Shown: positions 34,990-48,526 of the stretch, piece after piece | How positions within the stretch are numbered: the stretch's first letter is position 1 | Layout: every line of letters starts with the position of its first letter | Assembly (NCBI GenBank): GCA_030015575.1 | Contig: CM057342.1 | Location: 260,610,867-260,674,866, forward strand | Direction: 5' to 3' | Length of the DNA stretch: 64,000 nucleotides | DNA from: Agapanthus africanus | Lineage: Eukaryota > Streptophyta > Magnoliopsida > Asparagales > Amaryllidaceae | Program-made: the position numbers and the translations under genes | The notes under the pieces: generated by a model | Seen by the model: only the letters and a program-made list of their open reading frames with translations | Databases searched by the model: none | Told to the model about the DNA's origin: nothing

Positions 34990-37830
34990 ACAACTGCAAA
35001 GTTTCTCATATGTCAACTGGATTTGCTTCATCAAGGTCAATCTCGTCGATAGAACTATCGAAAAAGGATTTAGGAGGTGCCGGTAATGCAATCCAAGTTT
35101 TTTCACGATTAGAATCTTTGACATAGAAACACTGCTCAGCTTATAAAACTAACATGAACTTATCATCTCGATAAATTTCTGTATTGAGATTGACAGGATG
35201 AAATCCATACTCGTCGATCTGGATACAAGCGCACCAACGAACTTTGAACTTAAAAAATTTTTCTTGCTCATTATTTCCGTAAAATAACTCTATTATATTC
35301 TCCAGCTGATCATAATATTCTTTTTTTTCTCCCTGCGGTCTTTGATTACGGGAACTTGAGAAGCACGTTTGTTCAAACGGACAATAAATCCCATTGTTTT
35401 GGGTAGTCAGTTTCTCGGTTGTAAGAAATTTTAGATTATTAATACAATATGAACCGTATCGATTCACTTTTGCATTAGGAGCTTTAAATAGTCGCACGAT
35501 TATATCCGGGAATTGCATCCCTTTTGCTATGTCATCTTCAATCTATAATGCATTTACACGTAAAATGCATAAGCTATATGTGATATATGCATGTGAAACG
35601 TGAAATATACAAGACATACGTACGTGTTTACGGAACCACCGTGGAAAGTGTTTTTTATGTTCTTGATTAATCTTCCAATTAACACTCTTTCCGGAAATCG
35701 CATTCGTAAGCTCTTCAATATGTCGGCTAAAAAAATAACAGTATTAATTATTTAGACATATATAAATGTTGGCACTCAAAATATTGACGCGATTAAAATT
35801 TTTAATTTATATACTTTCTGTGATCGGCAGTAATTTCAAGATTATTAATGATATACGAATGCGCTTGATCGAGCCATTCCCTCTGGTAAGATTGATCCTC
35901 TCCTTGTGAATGGAATAGCTGATCATCGTTAATTCGAGAAGGACGGTTTAATTTTGTTTCAACTCCATGCAAGTAACGAGAAGTGAAGTTGAGACATTCG
36001 TTGGCGCAATAACTCTCGGCTATTGACCCTTCCGGTCGAGCTCGATTACGCACTTGCCGTTTCAAGAATCCCAAGTATTTAAAACGTTAACGAATACTTT
36101 AGAAAAATGTAAATATTATAATGAATTAAATAATAAAATTGACTGAAAAAATATATTACATTTCTACTGGATACATCCACCTATATAAGATAGGTCCAGC
36201 AATCATTGCCTCTATAGCTAGATGCACAAAAAGATGAACCATGACGGTGAAGAAAGATAGTGGAAATATCATCTCCAACTTACAGAGGGTTTCAACAATA
36301 CTCTTTTGCAACTCCTCGAATTTGGCCACATCTATCACTTTAGAACAAAATTTATTGAAAAAGTCGCAATACTCTATCAAATATTTGGTGACATTGGATG
36401 GCAAATTATGTCGAAGAGCCACTGGAAGCAATTGATGCAGAAGGATATGAAAATCGTGGGTTTTAAGATTCAAGAGTTTTGGTGGCTCGACTTGCAGATT
36501 CTTTGCAATATTATAGGAGTACCCATATGCGGTTTTAATACTCTTTAGCACCTCACAAAATCTTTTCATAGCCAATTTCGACATTGTATGGCTCGAAACT
36601 AGTAACTCATAGACACCGTCATCACAAAGTACAAGATGCAATTCCTGTCAGATTCCAAGCTCCTCCAAGCACTTGTGAGCACTCAACTTATCCTTGGACT
36701 AAGAATCGTTCTGTAACGATGTGCCAGCAATATTATCAAACACATTCTTCTTTACATGCATGACATCAATATTGTATCGAATCAACAGATGTTTCCAGTA
36801 AGGAAGATTCCATAATATACTTTTCTTCTTCCACACACTCAACAATTCGTTATTTTCAGATCGCTTCCATTTTTTTGTTTATTGAAATAACCATCTGAGT
36901 TAAAACGATTAGAACCTTACTGGAATTGACATAATGAAATCTGCTAAAAAATTTCTATCCCTGACAATTATTTTGGTGCTTCACCCTTTTCCAATCTTCC
37001 ATCAAACTTATTTGCCATCTTTCTGTATGGATAATTCGCCAATAGCCACCCTTTTCCAATCTTCCATCAACTTTCTCTTAACATTTTTCACCTAGACAAG
37101 TTGCAAGTGGGACACTCATCGAAAGACGCGTAATCCCTGCGATACAGCACACAGTCATTGGAACATGCATCGATCTTTTAATACGAGAAACCAAGTGTCT
37201 TAAAAATCTTTTTTGCCTGGTAATCATTCTCTGGAATGTTTTTCTTTCCTTCAGGAATTACCTTGCGTAAGAGATCAAGAAGCACGTAAAGTGCTCGTTA
37301 GCCATCCCGCTGATCATTTTCAGATAGAGAAGCCTTATTACAAATGACAATCTACTAAATTCTGTACAGTTTTCGTACAGATCTTGTTCGTTTTTCTCCA
37401 AAAGTTTCTGTAATTCTTCTAATTCACTAGTGCCTTCAGACGGTTTAACATCATCCATTTCCTCTCCAGCAAATAAATCTTCCAACATCTCATGTGTGTC
37501 ATCTATCCTGTCACCCATCGGCAATTCAGGTTGCAAAGCTGCAGTCTCATTATCCATCCTCGTTTTCTCGTCGCGTATTCTCTCGACATGGTAATTCCAA
37601 TGTATATAGTTTGGTTCAAAACCCTCTACAAACACATGTTCTTCTATCACTTCACGTCGAAAACGGGCTCTATTCTTACATTTCTTAAAAAGACGGAACA
37701 AGAGTCCGTCTCGGCTACACTTTGGGTTCATCTCTACGCAATCTAAAAAGGGTTTAAGCCCATCTTTAAATCGGGTGTCTATCACACTATACTTATCTTT
37801 TTCCCCATGTGCATAAACGACTTATCCGGA
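34990..37830 (-). pseudogene. CACTA (En/Spm) transposase pseudogene, internally deleted
   Basis: Domains in order on the minus strand: a Transpos_assoc-like N-terminus (37785-37258, with a C-x-EG FEPNYIHWNYH segment and DDTHEMLEDLF); the start of the tnp2 domain (CSNDCVLYRRDYASF, CPTCN at about 37180-37090); a jump to its end (MHVKKNVFDNIAGT at about 36765); DUF4218 (36641-35802, with LLPVALRHNLP, CKLEMIFPLSFF, GPILYRWMYP and PEGSIAESYCANECLNF, split near 36100); an exon-like piece at 35730-35625; and DUF4216 (35518-35000, with EYYDQLENIIELFYG). The middle of tnp2, where the catalytic DDE residues should lie, is missing, and there are several stops. The protein would have cut and joined the element ends. 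Confidence 0.85.
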
Positions 37831-38181
37831 CGAATTCTCATCTGTTATAACACAGATAATAATATAAATTTAACATATCTTATGAGTTTGTTACAAGCTC
37901 ATCATTAAATAAATTTTCAAGTTTTAAATTAGATTTCATGATGTGGACGCATCAAAACATCCAAAGTCATTTAAGATTGTCGTAAGTACTCAGGGCAAAA
38001 GGTCAGGACGAATAATTAGTTTCACGGCTGTCAGGGATAAATGTCCTAATTCCAATTACGAATGCAATACTCGCATCTCACATCCTCCTGTTTTTCGTCC
38101 ATTTCGAGAAAATTTCGGCAGCACTTTCCCCTTATTTCCCGTGTTCATACATAAATCTGTACACGGGGAACAAGTAGAAAG
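37831..38181 (-). other. CACTA 5-prime subterminal region with inverted repeats
   Basis: The segment at 38040-38130 (AATTCCAATTACGAATGC... and TTTTTCGTCCATTTCGAG) is found inverted and diverged at 56675-56770, across the Copia array. Inverted units near the ends are typical binding sites of En/Spm accessory transposase. No gene is seen. Confidence 0.55.
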
Positions 38182-40385
38182 TGTAGGGTTCCTAGGCACA
38201 CTAATGAGGTCTCACAAGGCATCAACCATACCAATTTATAATTTTACAAGTGCCGAGAAACCCTAATACGGATCGTTAACTAGAATTTTAGGCGAAAACT
38301 AAACCAGTTAACAACTTAACTACGAGTAAACGGAAATACAACCTTTGTAGATCCGGTGCTCCACCTCCATAGCTCCGTGATGATGTCTCCTCGCTGCGAT
38401 CATCGGATCCCGGGTTCTAGTATCGGCTTCATCGGAGAATGGACGGGCTAGGTCATCGACTACGATGCCGAAGATGATCTACGTCGAGGCATCACAAGAT
38501 CAAGCTCCACCTTCACCAAGCCATGAAAACTTGTGAAGGAAACACCCTATACTACTTGGCAAGAGGTAGAGGATGATGAAATAGGAGGTGGGTTCACTTT
38601 AGATTTGGATTTCTCACTCTTTTTCATCAATCACCATTGATGGAAACTAGGTTTTCATCCTTTTTGAAAAAGAAGAAGATGATGAATATTATGATAAGTT
38701 ATTTTCAAAATAGAAAATAAATGAATACTTATCATAATCCAACCATGGTCAAGTGTAGAGAATGAACTAGGGTTTAATGGAATGGTTAGGGTTAAGCATG
38801 AGACAAATATGGTCACTTAGTCAAAGCTTCATGAAGCTTCAACTAGCATCCAAAGAAAGCCACCATTCATTTATTTTGCAAAATAAATAAACAAAATAAA
38901 TGAATGATAAAGAAAAAGAAAACCCTAACCATTACACAACCATGGTTTAAACTTTACACAAACTCAAGTTAGCTTGTATCATCAAACATGACACAAACTT
39001 GTGTACAAAAGTATATCACATATACATTGTGCACTTTAAGTGAGAAAATCCCTTTAAAATGAACCAATACTAGTTAATGCAAAGTAATATATCAAATATA
39101 TAATTATGCATTAAATCATTAAATCAACACTTGATTCAATGATCCGGTCATGTCGCACACAACCGACTAGTATACAATGTATCGTTTTATCGAATCAATC
39201 CTTGATTCGATAACTAGGTTTTACCGCATATAACCATTCGACACATTCATCGCGAGAATGAAATACGGTATCACATACACGCATTATTCTCGGTCCCGCA
39301 CATATCTCATATGCGCTCCTATTTCGTTTCGCTTGAGCCAGGAAACCTCTGTGTAGGACTCAAAAGACTCGTCAATACGCCGGCAGCAGGTGATGATCAT
39401 ATCAAACACCCACAAGCCGCAAGCGGTCTGCTAAACGTAACGGCCACCCGGGTATTGAGCGATGAGAAGATCGACGAGCAAGCCCGCTCACACTCCTGTG
39501 AATCCAACCAGTAACACTTACCGTACAGTCCGGTCTGATCGTCTGATATGTCGTATATCTCACCTAGGGGTGGTAAACGTCAGACCCCAATAGCTTGATA
39601 AGTCGTGTCGATATGAGGTCTATAACAGTTCGAGAAACTACAGGTAACACTTACCAGTAAATCTCAGCAACCCTGGCCAGGGATTTCCGGTTATAGCCAA
39701 TCGAACACAGCGCAACATCAACTCCCTATACCGGGAGAGACGAATCCCCTCCTATCGCTCATTGCCTCCATGTGACTCGGGACTGTACCCAAAAACCACC
39801 GTTTTGCATGCCCTCTTGGACGTGGTAAGGTGGAAATCAAAGCACAGTGGGAATCACACAAGACTCTATAATGATCTCGGGTCAACAGACTACTCTGTAC
39901 CAGTGTCACCAGAGAACTGCCATCTGACGTAAGGTATAATACCATCTGGGAGTTCTCGGCGAGTCCGTCCAGTGTACCCAGTCTCCACTGAGCACCCGTA
40001 TATCATCTCTGATGTCAAACACCAATGGATATGGGATCATCCATCGCCCATCTGTATGGGTCGAGAAGGCATACGCTAGTCTACTCTGGTATATCGATGC
40101 CCCGTCTCGATATACCCACGACTAGGGACTTTGAAGGATGTACTTATGGACTACCATGTCCCCACTAGTATGATCCGCATCATAGTCTAGGTAGTCAAGT
40201 ACACATCCTAAGGGCTTTACCAACATGTAACAGAGAGACAATCAGTGTACACGTTAAGGTAAAGATCAACCAGATAGCATACTATTATGTCGAGCAAGAA
40301 AGTCCTCCCTATATATGTCCAAGCATCCACTACAATATACATCCTATGTATAGTAATGGCCTCTAGGGCATACATATAACTAACA
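38182..40385 (-). repeat. Array LTR 1 (2204 bp, downstream end of the minus-strand array)
   Basis: TGTAGGGTTCC at 38182 to ...AACTAACA at 40385 on the plus strand. GAAAG precedes it and the polypurine tract follows at 40386. Confidence 0.95.
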
Positions 40386-40394
40386 ATCTCCCAC

Positions 40395-40970
40395 TTGCAC
40401 TAGGGTCATCTGACAGCAGTGGTTGTAGTATCTCATACTCAACCATCCCATAAAAGTCTCTCTTTGGGAAAAAGCCTTTGTGAGTAGATCCGCCGTGCTG
40501 TCCTCTGAGTCTACTCTCCTAACCTCGATCACCCTGGAGATCAACCATCTCCATGATCAGGTGATACTGTCTTAGAATATGTCTGGATCACTGATGGGAC
40601 GGACGTTCCTTGGCATAAGCCACAACTCCATTGTCACACAATGGGAGGAACTAAGTTCATCTCATGAACAAATATACATCCAGACTACTTCTTTGATAGC
40701 ATCTTAAGTAGCGATGTATCCTGCCTTTATCGTCTAGTTAGCCACGGTATCTAGCTTGGAACTCTTCCAACATACCGACCCTTTACTGAGGGTAAAGACA
40801 ATGCCTGTGATTGACATTCAGTCGTCCTTATCACCCTGGAACCCTTCCAGTGATTCTCCCCAGGATCGGTTGATACCATCTCACTACAACTAGTGAGAAT
40901 CCTAACATCCAATTAGATCTATCTCATAGATCCAAAACCCAGGATTTAGGAGGTATCAATTTGATCCTAT
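40395..40970 (-). pseudogene. Array body 1: decayed RNase H region
   Basis: This lies between the reverse transcriptase remnant and the polypurine tract. No frame of useful length is left; it is called from position and collinearity with body 2 (48536-49110). Confidence 0.4.
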
Positions 40971-40978
40971 ATGGAGAA

Positions 40979-41447
40979 TCATTGTGATAAGCGGAGATTG
41001 ACCGAACGTAGCATAGGAAACTCCTTCCCCATCAAGAGCATATCATCCACGTACTCTACGAGGATCGTCACTATACTCCCTACTACCTTTTTGTTTATAC
41101 ATGGTTCATCTACTATTTTGATGATGTCAAACTCTTTGACTAACTCATCAAAACAGATGTTCCAACTCCGCGATACCTGCTTTATCCTATAAAGCATCTT
41201 ATACACGTTTCCGCTGCTCCCACTGTCTACGAAGCCCTCTGGCTGTGTACTTATGGACGTTTTCTTCTAAAACATCATTTAGAAAAGCAGCCATGGCACC
41301 CAACCACCAGATATCGTAGTCATGGTATGTAGCCGTGGCAAGTAGGATCTGGATAGACTTAAGCATAGCCACTTGAAAAGGTTTCATCATTATCCACGCC
41401 TGGTCGATGACGAAAAGCTTTAACAAGTCTAGCTTTGAAAGTCTCAA
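40979..41447 (-). pseudogene. Array body 1: reverse transcriptase pseudogene
   Basis: Frame 41447-41199 has the motif A region WWLGAMAAFLND, with Gly in place of the catalytic Asp. It stops after RKRV. The next frame, 41206-40979, gives MLYRIKQVSRSWNICFDEL and VEYVDDMLLMGKE, with YVDD intact. The frameshift at RKRV falls at the same place as in the plus-strand element. Confidence 0.85.
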
Positions 41448-41638
41448 CTTTTCTATCTACACCAAGTAATCTTCTCAAGATATACTTGCTCCTGATGGGG
41501 ATTTAACCCTTCAGATAAAGCAACCAAAGTCCATACTTTGTTGGTGTATAAGGATTCCATCTCAGATCGCTAAGCATCCAGCCATTCTTACAGAGTCTCA
41601 CTCCTGATGGCCAGGTCGAAACTAGTTGGGTCATCATC

Positions 41639-41930
41639 TCATGATGCAATCCTCGCTCCCACTGTTATAGAGAAACAGAAGTATCTCTCAGGTGGGTGAG
41701 GAACCCTACTAGATCGGCGGAGAGGCTGAGGTTCATCGGTGTCTATTGAATCCTCTGGTTCTACCAAATCATTTGGTGTAGTTTGCATAGCTGGAACCTT
41801 TCCAGTTCTACATAACTGACCTTGCCTCGAGCTTGTCCGGATTTTGCTTTTAGACATAGGCCGGACAACCCCAAATCTTAACCAACTTAAGATATGGGCT
41901 CTTCCCTTTCCATATCACATATGAAGCGGT
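41639..41930 (-). pseudogene. Array body 1: integrase C-terminus and connector
   Basis: Frame 41857-41639 reads MSKSKIRTSSR and ends PQPLRRSSRVPHPPERYFCF, collinear with 25130-25480 of the plus-strand element. The part between differs by a short deletion. Confidence 0.65.
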
Positions 41931-42179
41931 AGGCAACTGATTTGATTGGAATCCAATTCAATTGGTATGCAGCTTCTCAAGCGCATAACTCCCAAAAGGA
42001 AATAGGTAACTCAGTAGTACTCATCATAGAGCACACCTTATCATATAGGGTGTGATTGCTCCGCCCCGATATACCATCGTGCTATGGTGTATACGGAGGA
42101 GTAATGCTGAGAGAGAATCTCATTCTCCTTTAGAATAGTCCAAGAATTCCGTGCTCAAGTATTCTCCTCCATGATCTCA

Positions 42180-42669
42180 TCATAGGACATAATACTTATA
42201 CCCGTATTTTGGTTCTCTACTTCTCGCTTATATTCTGTGAATATCTCAAAAGGTTCGGACTCATGTTTCAACAGGAACATATGACTGAATCTTGAGAGAT
42301 TATCAGAGAATGTAACGAAGTACAAAGAACCGGTCTTGGCATGTGTAGACTGGGGACCTTACATACATCAACATGTATCAATCCCAAGAGTTTACTAACT
42401 CTTTCTCTGTTTCCAGTAAACGGAGCTATGGTCATCTTATCTTTGTGACATGACTGGCAAGTTTCACAAGATGTAAATTCAAACTGATTTAAATATGCAT
42501 CTATGTGCAACTTAGCTAGTCGGGTCGCATTGATATGACCTAGTCTACAATACCTCAAGAAGGATCCGTTCATTTCTGAACTCTTCCTCTTGTGTGTGTT
42601 CCGTATACCAAGAACTGTTGTTTGATTTAGAACATCAATGCTTTTAGATAACGTGCCTGAACCGATCAA
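42180..42669 (-). pseudogene. Array body 1: GAG-pre-integrase and integrase core pseudogene
   Basis: The 133-aa frame (42669-42268) has YCRLGHINATRLAKLHIDAY: the first His of the HHCC set is Tyr here, while the plus-strand element keeps His. CETCQSCHKDKMT, GNRERVSKLLGLIHVDVC and the first core Asp follow, then the frame diverges. The core region 42268-42180 is open only in pieces. Confidence 0.8.
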
Positions 42670-42793
42670 CTTTTGATATAGGAAATGTTCAAAACATTAT
42701 CCAACAATACAAAATTATATCCTTTCTTTACTAATAAAGAGACTGATATGATTTTGTATATCAGGTTCGGTATCTAATAACATTCGTTCAGAA

Positions 42794-43220
42794 TCAATGT
42801 ATTGGTAATACAGGGTGACAGTGACCGACAGACTTGGCTGCAACTCTTGCCCCATTTTCTGCCTCATGAAACTTATCACCCGTTCTCAGTTCTCTACCTT
42901 TCTGTAGCCCTATGTAACAGATTATATATCTGGGATCCTGATCTGGTATCAGATACCCAGGACGTAGAGAACATAGAGAAACAGTTCTTTGTAACGAACA
43001 CATCCGAAGATGATGCATCAGCATGCACTCTCTTCGTTTGGGCGGTACGGGAAATCTGGTATTCCCCAATTTCCTGCTCTGTCTTATAACAATTATAAGT
43101 TGGAGCGGGACCAACGTTCCCCAGCTCAGTATAACAAGCGAGTTCGGTCAATACATCCGTATTATTATCTTGATTAAGGCGTGATATGGTCGCTACCTGG
43201 AGAGAGAGAGAAGAAAACAC
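42794..43220 (-). pseudogene. Array body 1: protease-region pseudogene
   Basis: Frame 43220-42894 contains STSWVSDTRSGSQIYN: the protease DTG has become DTR, so the catalytic site is lost. Body 2 keeps DTG at the same place. The downstream part (42894-42794) continues in the frame of 43114-42794 with RELRTGDKFHEAENGARVAAK. Confidence 0.8.
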
Positions 43221-43224
43221 TCAG

Positions 43225-46200
43225 CGTGCGCTCTTGCAAGATCAGATTGGTTATTATTTTATCTAATCAGGATGGCTCCCACTGTTTTTTATCAAATCTT
43301 CCTTCAAACCCTAAAAGGAAAGACTAGCCGGGATTAATTACACACTACAAGTTCGCCAATTTTTCAGCCAGGCCAGTGTCGGTACTTTGAGGGAGGTCCC
43401 CTGTGCTTTCGCACGAACCTAATTAATGTAAACCTCGTTTTCCCAGAGGTGTAACCCCGTTGACACCTTTCTCGACACCTACTTGATCGGCTAATTGTAA
43501 TGTGTAAAACTCTCCCAGGAGTAACTCTTACTCGCAGCGGGTATCGGGATCCAACTATCTCATAGAAGGTATGCAATCTCATTGCAAATTTCAACATTTG
43601 AAATTCCCGATAATTTTGCCCCTAGCGTCCTATGACCTTGACGCAGGCCAACAAACCATAGTGCGCTAGTCAAGTTCAACCCGTCATTTCTTGATTGAAT
43701 TAAACCCACCCGCACGACCCTTGACGTAGGCCAACAAAGTTGCACGACTACCCTAATCCAATCTGCATCATATGCATAAGCAGATAAATACTAGTTAGCT
43801 ACCGCACACTACGCCTTGACGCAGGCCAACAAACGTAGCATGAATACTAACTACCACTTATCTGAAATGACGGAGGGCTACGACAGGTTTTTCTGAAAAC
43901 CTATTGCGTAATGAACTTGATATCGTTGTAGAATCAAATGATTTTAAAATGGAGTGTTTTTGAGGCTTTTCTAGTTTTGCTAAAGGAGTCACTCCCGGTG
44001 AAGGGATCGTCGGTCCTTTCCTCGTCGAATGAGGTGCGGGATATATCATATATATCACTGTGCAAAGCAAAAACTCTTAAAAGCAATCAGAAAACAAACC
44101 GAGTGTGTAGCATCTGCCAGTTATTGCTAAAGGAGTCACTCCCGGTGAGGGGATCTCGGTCCTTTCCTCATCGAATAAGGTGCAGGATATATCACATATA
44201 CCTCTGTGCAAAGCAAGAACTGTAGCTGCCTGTTTTATTTTGAAATTCGATTCTACAACATTTTTAGGTTTCTTTTATTTCATTAATCACATTAATGAAG
44301 TCCCATCATTTAAGTTACCTAAACATCACAGATAAATACGACGTACACTTATGCCATCCGCATTCGCCTCGATGTCCCCTCGTGCACCGTTAGGTTAGGT
44401 AACTAACGGCAGAGCGGGGCAGGGCTAGCGTGGGTGTAAAACATAAGTAACGTCTATATAATATATCATATATACTATATACAGTATCTATCACAGAACA
44501 TCACATGTATCGCAGCAGAAGAATCATATGAAATATTGGATATACTAGGACGTCCGTGTTTTTAATACGAGCCAGTATAAAACACGGATTCCACGGTCGT
44601 GATGAATAGCCAAACCCACACCCCTAGACCCCTACGAGAGTGGCAAGCAACCCTACCAATTCTAGAGTTAGGAGACCCGGACTCGACTCCTCGAGTTGGT
44701 CTCCCACTGGACCCTAGAACCCGGTTACTTGTGCCCTCCTCCTTGGGTCTATCCTAGTGCGGAAAAGTAAAAAATATACAAATGGTGACATCATACGCAA
44801 CCTGGAAGTGCCCCAATAAAAGAATATTACATACAAGTTTTTACATGAATGAAAATGAAAACACTCATCTCACATAAAAAAACCCGGCTATTCAAACACG
44901 ACGATCCAATATAACATATCCAGCAACACTTAACATCACATGTCATCAACGTAAGTAAATATGCGCATTCCAATTGTCGTTGACATATAGCAACGAAACC
45001 GGCGATAGCACATATTACACTTACGGTCACAGAAAAGAAAGTGTAAAACTACAACAGTTGGAATCCGCAATCTGCATAGACATCGCATGCCTAATCAAAT
45101 GAATACCTTAGACATTACATGCCTAACAATTTTAAACCCCGCATTTTAGTCTCATTATCGAAAAGACTTTTCAATATCAAGTCGGGTAATTCAATAAGAT
45201 TCCCGACATCCTGATCGAATGCTCGTCGCAAACTTTAGTAGGCGGCCGCACCCCCGATACCGTCGACGAAGTGCACCAAGGCGGAACACCGCTACCGCGA
45301 GAACCCGAACGGATGCTTTCGGCGACGGGGTTCTCCTACAGTCACTTGGTCGGGGTTATGGGGTGAGGCTATCTATTAAATTTACCCGGCGAGTATCCGC
45401 GTACGCTACGTGATTGCGACGGACTTTTGATCACATCAAAATTCCGTGGCAACCGATCAAGTGAGACTAAAGTGCTATGTTTATAACATTCATTCAGTTA
45501 TCTCATAACTACTTGTGAATTCCAATTATTGTATCCCATTCCAGATAAATAGAAAATGTTAAACTTTCCGATCGGACAATCGAACACCCAAGTTTTCCCG
45601 AAACAGATCAACACTTGAAATAAGTTTAAAAACATTCACTTCGTGCCTCAGTACCAACGGTCCAGCCGTAGAAGGGTCAAGCCAACGCCTCACATGTGGC
45701 ACGCCGTACTGCCCCAAACCCGAAGGTTCAAAGGGCAGTTCAAGACGGTCACATAATCGAGTTAAGGTTTGTTGTCTTCTAGAGGGACCATCGCGTTACT
45801 TGCATTACTTGGAACGTCCTTAAACCACAGAAAATTCCAACACTTGGAAATTTTCCGGCAGGGGAAAAGGTGGGTATTTATATCCGGTCGAACTTTTTAA
45901 CATATTCTAAAATATCCGGAAAGCCACATAGACAAAATTAGACAATCCGATCGAAACACCGAGTCCCCAATACAACCCAAAAAACTCAACTCTTGAGTTC
46001 AGAAAAAAATATCCCAGGAAAACCAACACTGCAAAATAGGAATTACTGTGCAAAATTCAATGGGAGAAGAGACAAAATGGCCGCGGAACCGCCGCATTAG
46101 CATGCTAATGCCGCGGTTCCGCCGCACTTTAGACAGATCATTAGGTAATTTTTGCACCGTAATTCTTAGAATTTCCTGCTGAATTTTCTGTATATTTTTA

Positions 46201-46312
46201 ATATGGAAAAAACCCAATTTTTGGAAAAAGTCCAGAGAGCAAATTTGTGTTAGGGTTTCGGTTTAATCGGACTTCTAACTCCGTCTACGCATCGCCTAAG
46301 GCTCTAGCTAGT
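43225..46312 (-). other. Array body 1: Copia non-coding leader
   Basis: About 3.1 kb between the primer site and protease without a gag frame. It has the leader hairpin (46083-46122), the CG-rich block (45220-45410), three CCTTGACGCAGGCCAAC copies (43636, 43719 with one change, 43814) and the duplicated segment with CACTCCCGGTGA (43988 and 44136), as in 20639-23764. Short frames at 44827-45030, 45219-45413 and 45999-46217 recur in body 2 only because the body is duplicated. Confidence 0.7.
46083..46122 (-). other. Leader hairpin, array body 1
   Basis: GCGGAACCGC (46083-46092) pairs with GCGGTTCCGC (46113-46122). The loop contains the 18-bp perfect palindrome GCATTAGCATGCTAATGC (46094-46111). 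Confidence 0.8.
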
Positions 46313-46323
46313 CTCTGATACCA
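46313..46323 (-). other. Primer-binding site, array body 1
   Basis: The minus strand reads TGGTATCAGAG, one base inside the LTR at 46325. The change of the next bases from CC to AC is shared with body 2. Confidence 0.85.
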
Positions 46324-46324
46324 C

Positions 46325-48526
46325 TGTAGGGTTCCTAGGCACACTAATGAGGTCTCACAAGGCATCAACCATGCCAATTTATAATTTTACAAGTGCCGAG
46401 AAACCCTAATACGGATCGTTAACTAGAATTTTAGGCGAAAACTAAACCAGTTAACAACTTAACTACGAGTAAACGGAAATACAACCTTTGTAGATCCGGT
46501 GCTCCACCTCCATAGCTCCGTGATGATGTCTCCTCGCTGCGATCATCGGATCCCGGGCTCTAGCATCGGCTTCATCGGAGAATGGACGGGCTAGGTCATC
46601 GACTACGATGCCGAAGATGATCTACGTCGAAGCATCACAAGATCAAGCTCCACCTTCACCAAGCCATGAAAACTTGTGAAGGAAACACCCTATACTACTT
46701 GGCAAGGGGTAGAGGATGATGAAATAGGAGGTGGGTTCACTTTAGATTTGGATTTCTCACTCTTTTTCATCAATCACCATTGATGGAAACTAGGTTTTCA
46801 TCCTTTTTGAAAAAGAAGAAGATGATGAATATTATGATAAGTTATTTTCAAAATAGAAAATAAATGAATACTTATCATAATCCAACCATGGTCAAGTGTA
46901 GAGAATGAACTAGGGTTTAGTGGAATGGTTAGGGTTAAGCATGAGACAAATATGGTCACTTAGTCAAAGCTTCATGAAGCTTCAACTAGCATCCAAAGAA
47001 AGCCACCATTCATTTATTTTGCAAAATAAATAAACAAAATAAATAAATGATAAAGAAAAAGAAAACCCTAACCATTACACAACCATGGTTTAAACTTTAC
47101 ACAAACTCAAGTTAGCTTGTATCATCAAACATGACACAAACTTGTGTACAAAAGTATATCACATATACATTGTGCACTTTAAGTGAGAAAATCCCTTTAA
47201 AATGAACCAATACTAGTTAATGCAAAGTAATATATCAAATATATAATTATGCATTAAATCATTAAATCAACACTTGATTCAATGATCCGGTCATGTCGCA
47301 CACAACCGACTAGTATACAATGTATCGTTTTATCGAATCAATCCTTGATTCGATAACTAGGTTTTACCGCATATAACCATTCGACACATTCATCGCGAGA
47401 ATGAAATACGGTATCACATACACGCATTATTCTCGGTCCCGCACATATCTCATATGCGCTCCTATTTCGTTTCGCTTGAGCCAGGAAACCTCTGTGTAGG
47501 ACTCAAAAGACTCGTCAATACGCCGGCAGCAGGTGATGATCATATCAAACACCCACAAGCCGCAAGCGGTCTGCTAAACGTAACGGCCACCCGGGTATTG
47601 AGCGATGAGAAGATCGACGAGCAAGCCCGCTCACACTCCTGTGAATCCAACCAGTAACACTTACCGTACAGTCTGGTCTGATCGTCTGATATGTCGCATA
47701 TCTCGCCTAGGGGTGGTAAACGTCAGACCCCATAGCTTGATAAGTCGTGTCGATATGAGGTCTATAACAGTTCGAGAAACTACAGGTAACACTTACCAGT
47801 AAATCTCAGCAACCCTGGCCAGGGATTTCCGGTTATAGCAATTGAACACAGCGCAACATCAACTCCCTATACCGGGAGAGACGAATCCCCTCCTATCGCT
47901 CATTGCCTCCATGTGACTCGGGACTGTACCCAAAAACCACCGTTTTGCATGCCCTCTTGGACGTGGTAAGGTGGAAATCAAAGCACAGTGGGAATCACAC
48001 AAGACTCTATGACGATCTCGGGTCAACAGACTACTCTGTACCAGTGTCACCAGAGAACTGCCATCTGACGTAAGGTATAATACCATCTAGGAGTTCTCGG
48101 CGAGTCCGTCCAGTGTACCCAGTCTCCACTGAGCACCCGTATATCATCTCTGATGTCAAACACCAATGGATATGGGATCATCCATCGCCCATCTGTATGG
48201 GTCGAGAAGGCATACGCTAGTCTACTCTGGTATATCGATGCCCCGTCTCGATATACCCACGACTAGGGACTTTGAAGGATGTACTTATGGACTACCATGT
48301 CCCCACTAGTATGATCCGCATCATAGTCTAGGTAGTCAAGTACACATCCTAAGGGCTTTACCAACATGTAACAGAGAGACAATCAGTGTACACGTTAAGG
48401 TAAAGATCAACCAGATAGCATACTATCATCTCGAGCAAGAAAGTCCTCCCTATATATGTCCAAGCATCCACTACAATATACATCCTATGTATAGTAATGG
48501 CCTCTAGGGCATACATATAACTAACA
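46325..48526 (-). repeat. Array LTR 2 (2202 bp, shared by both bodies)
   Basis: It serves as the 5-prime LTR of body 1 and the 3-prime LTR of body 2. Neither side has a target duplication: one side is the primer site, the other the polypurine tract. Confidence 0.95.

Larger units (their letters stand above)
33334..38181 (-). mobile_element. CACTA (En/Spm) element, copy B, left of the Copia array
   Basis: From right to left on the minus strand: 5-prime subterminal region (38181 to about 37830), transposase gene remnant (about 37830-35000) and start of a second gene (about 34640-33390). The gypsy1 insertion cuts it at 33333 and the Copia array at 38181. The sequence resumes at 56675, beyond the GAAAG duplication. 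The outer termini (CACTA...) were not found. Confidence 0.8.
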
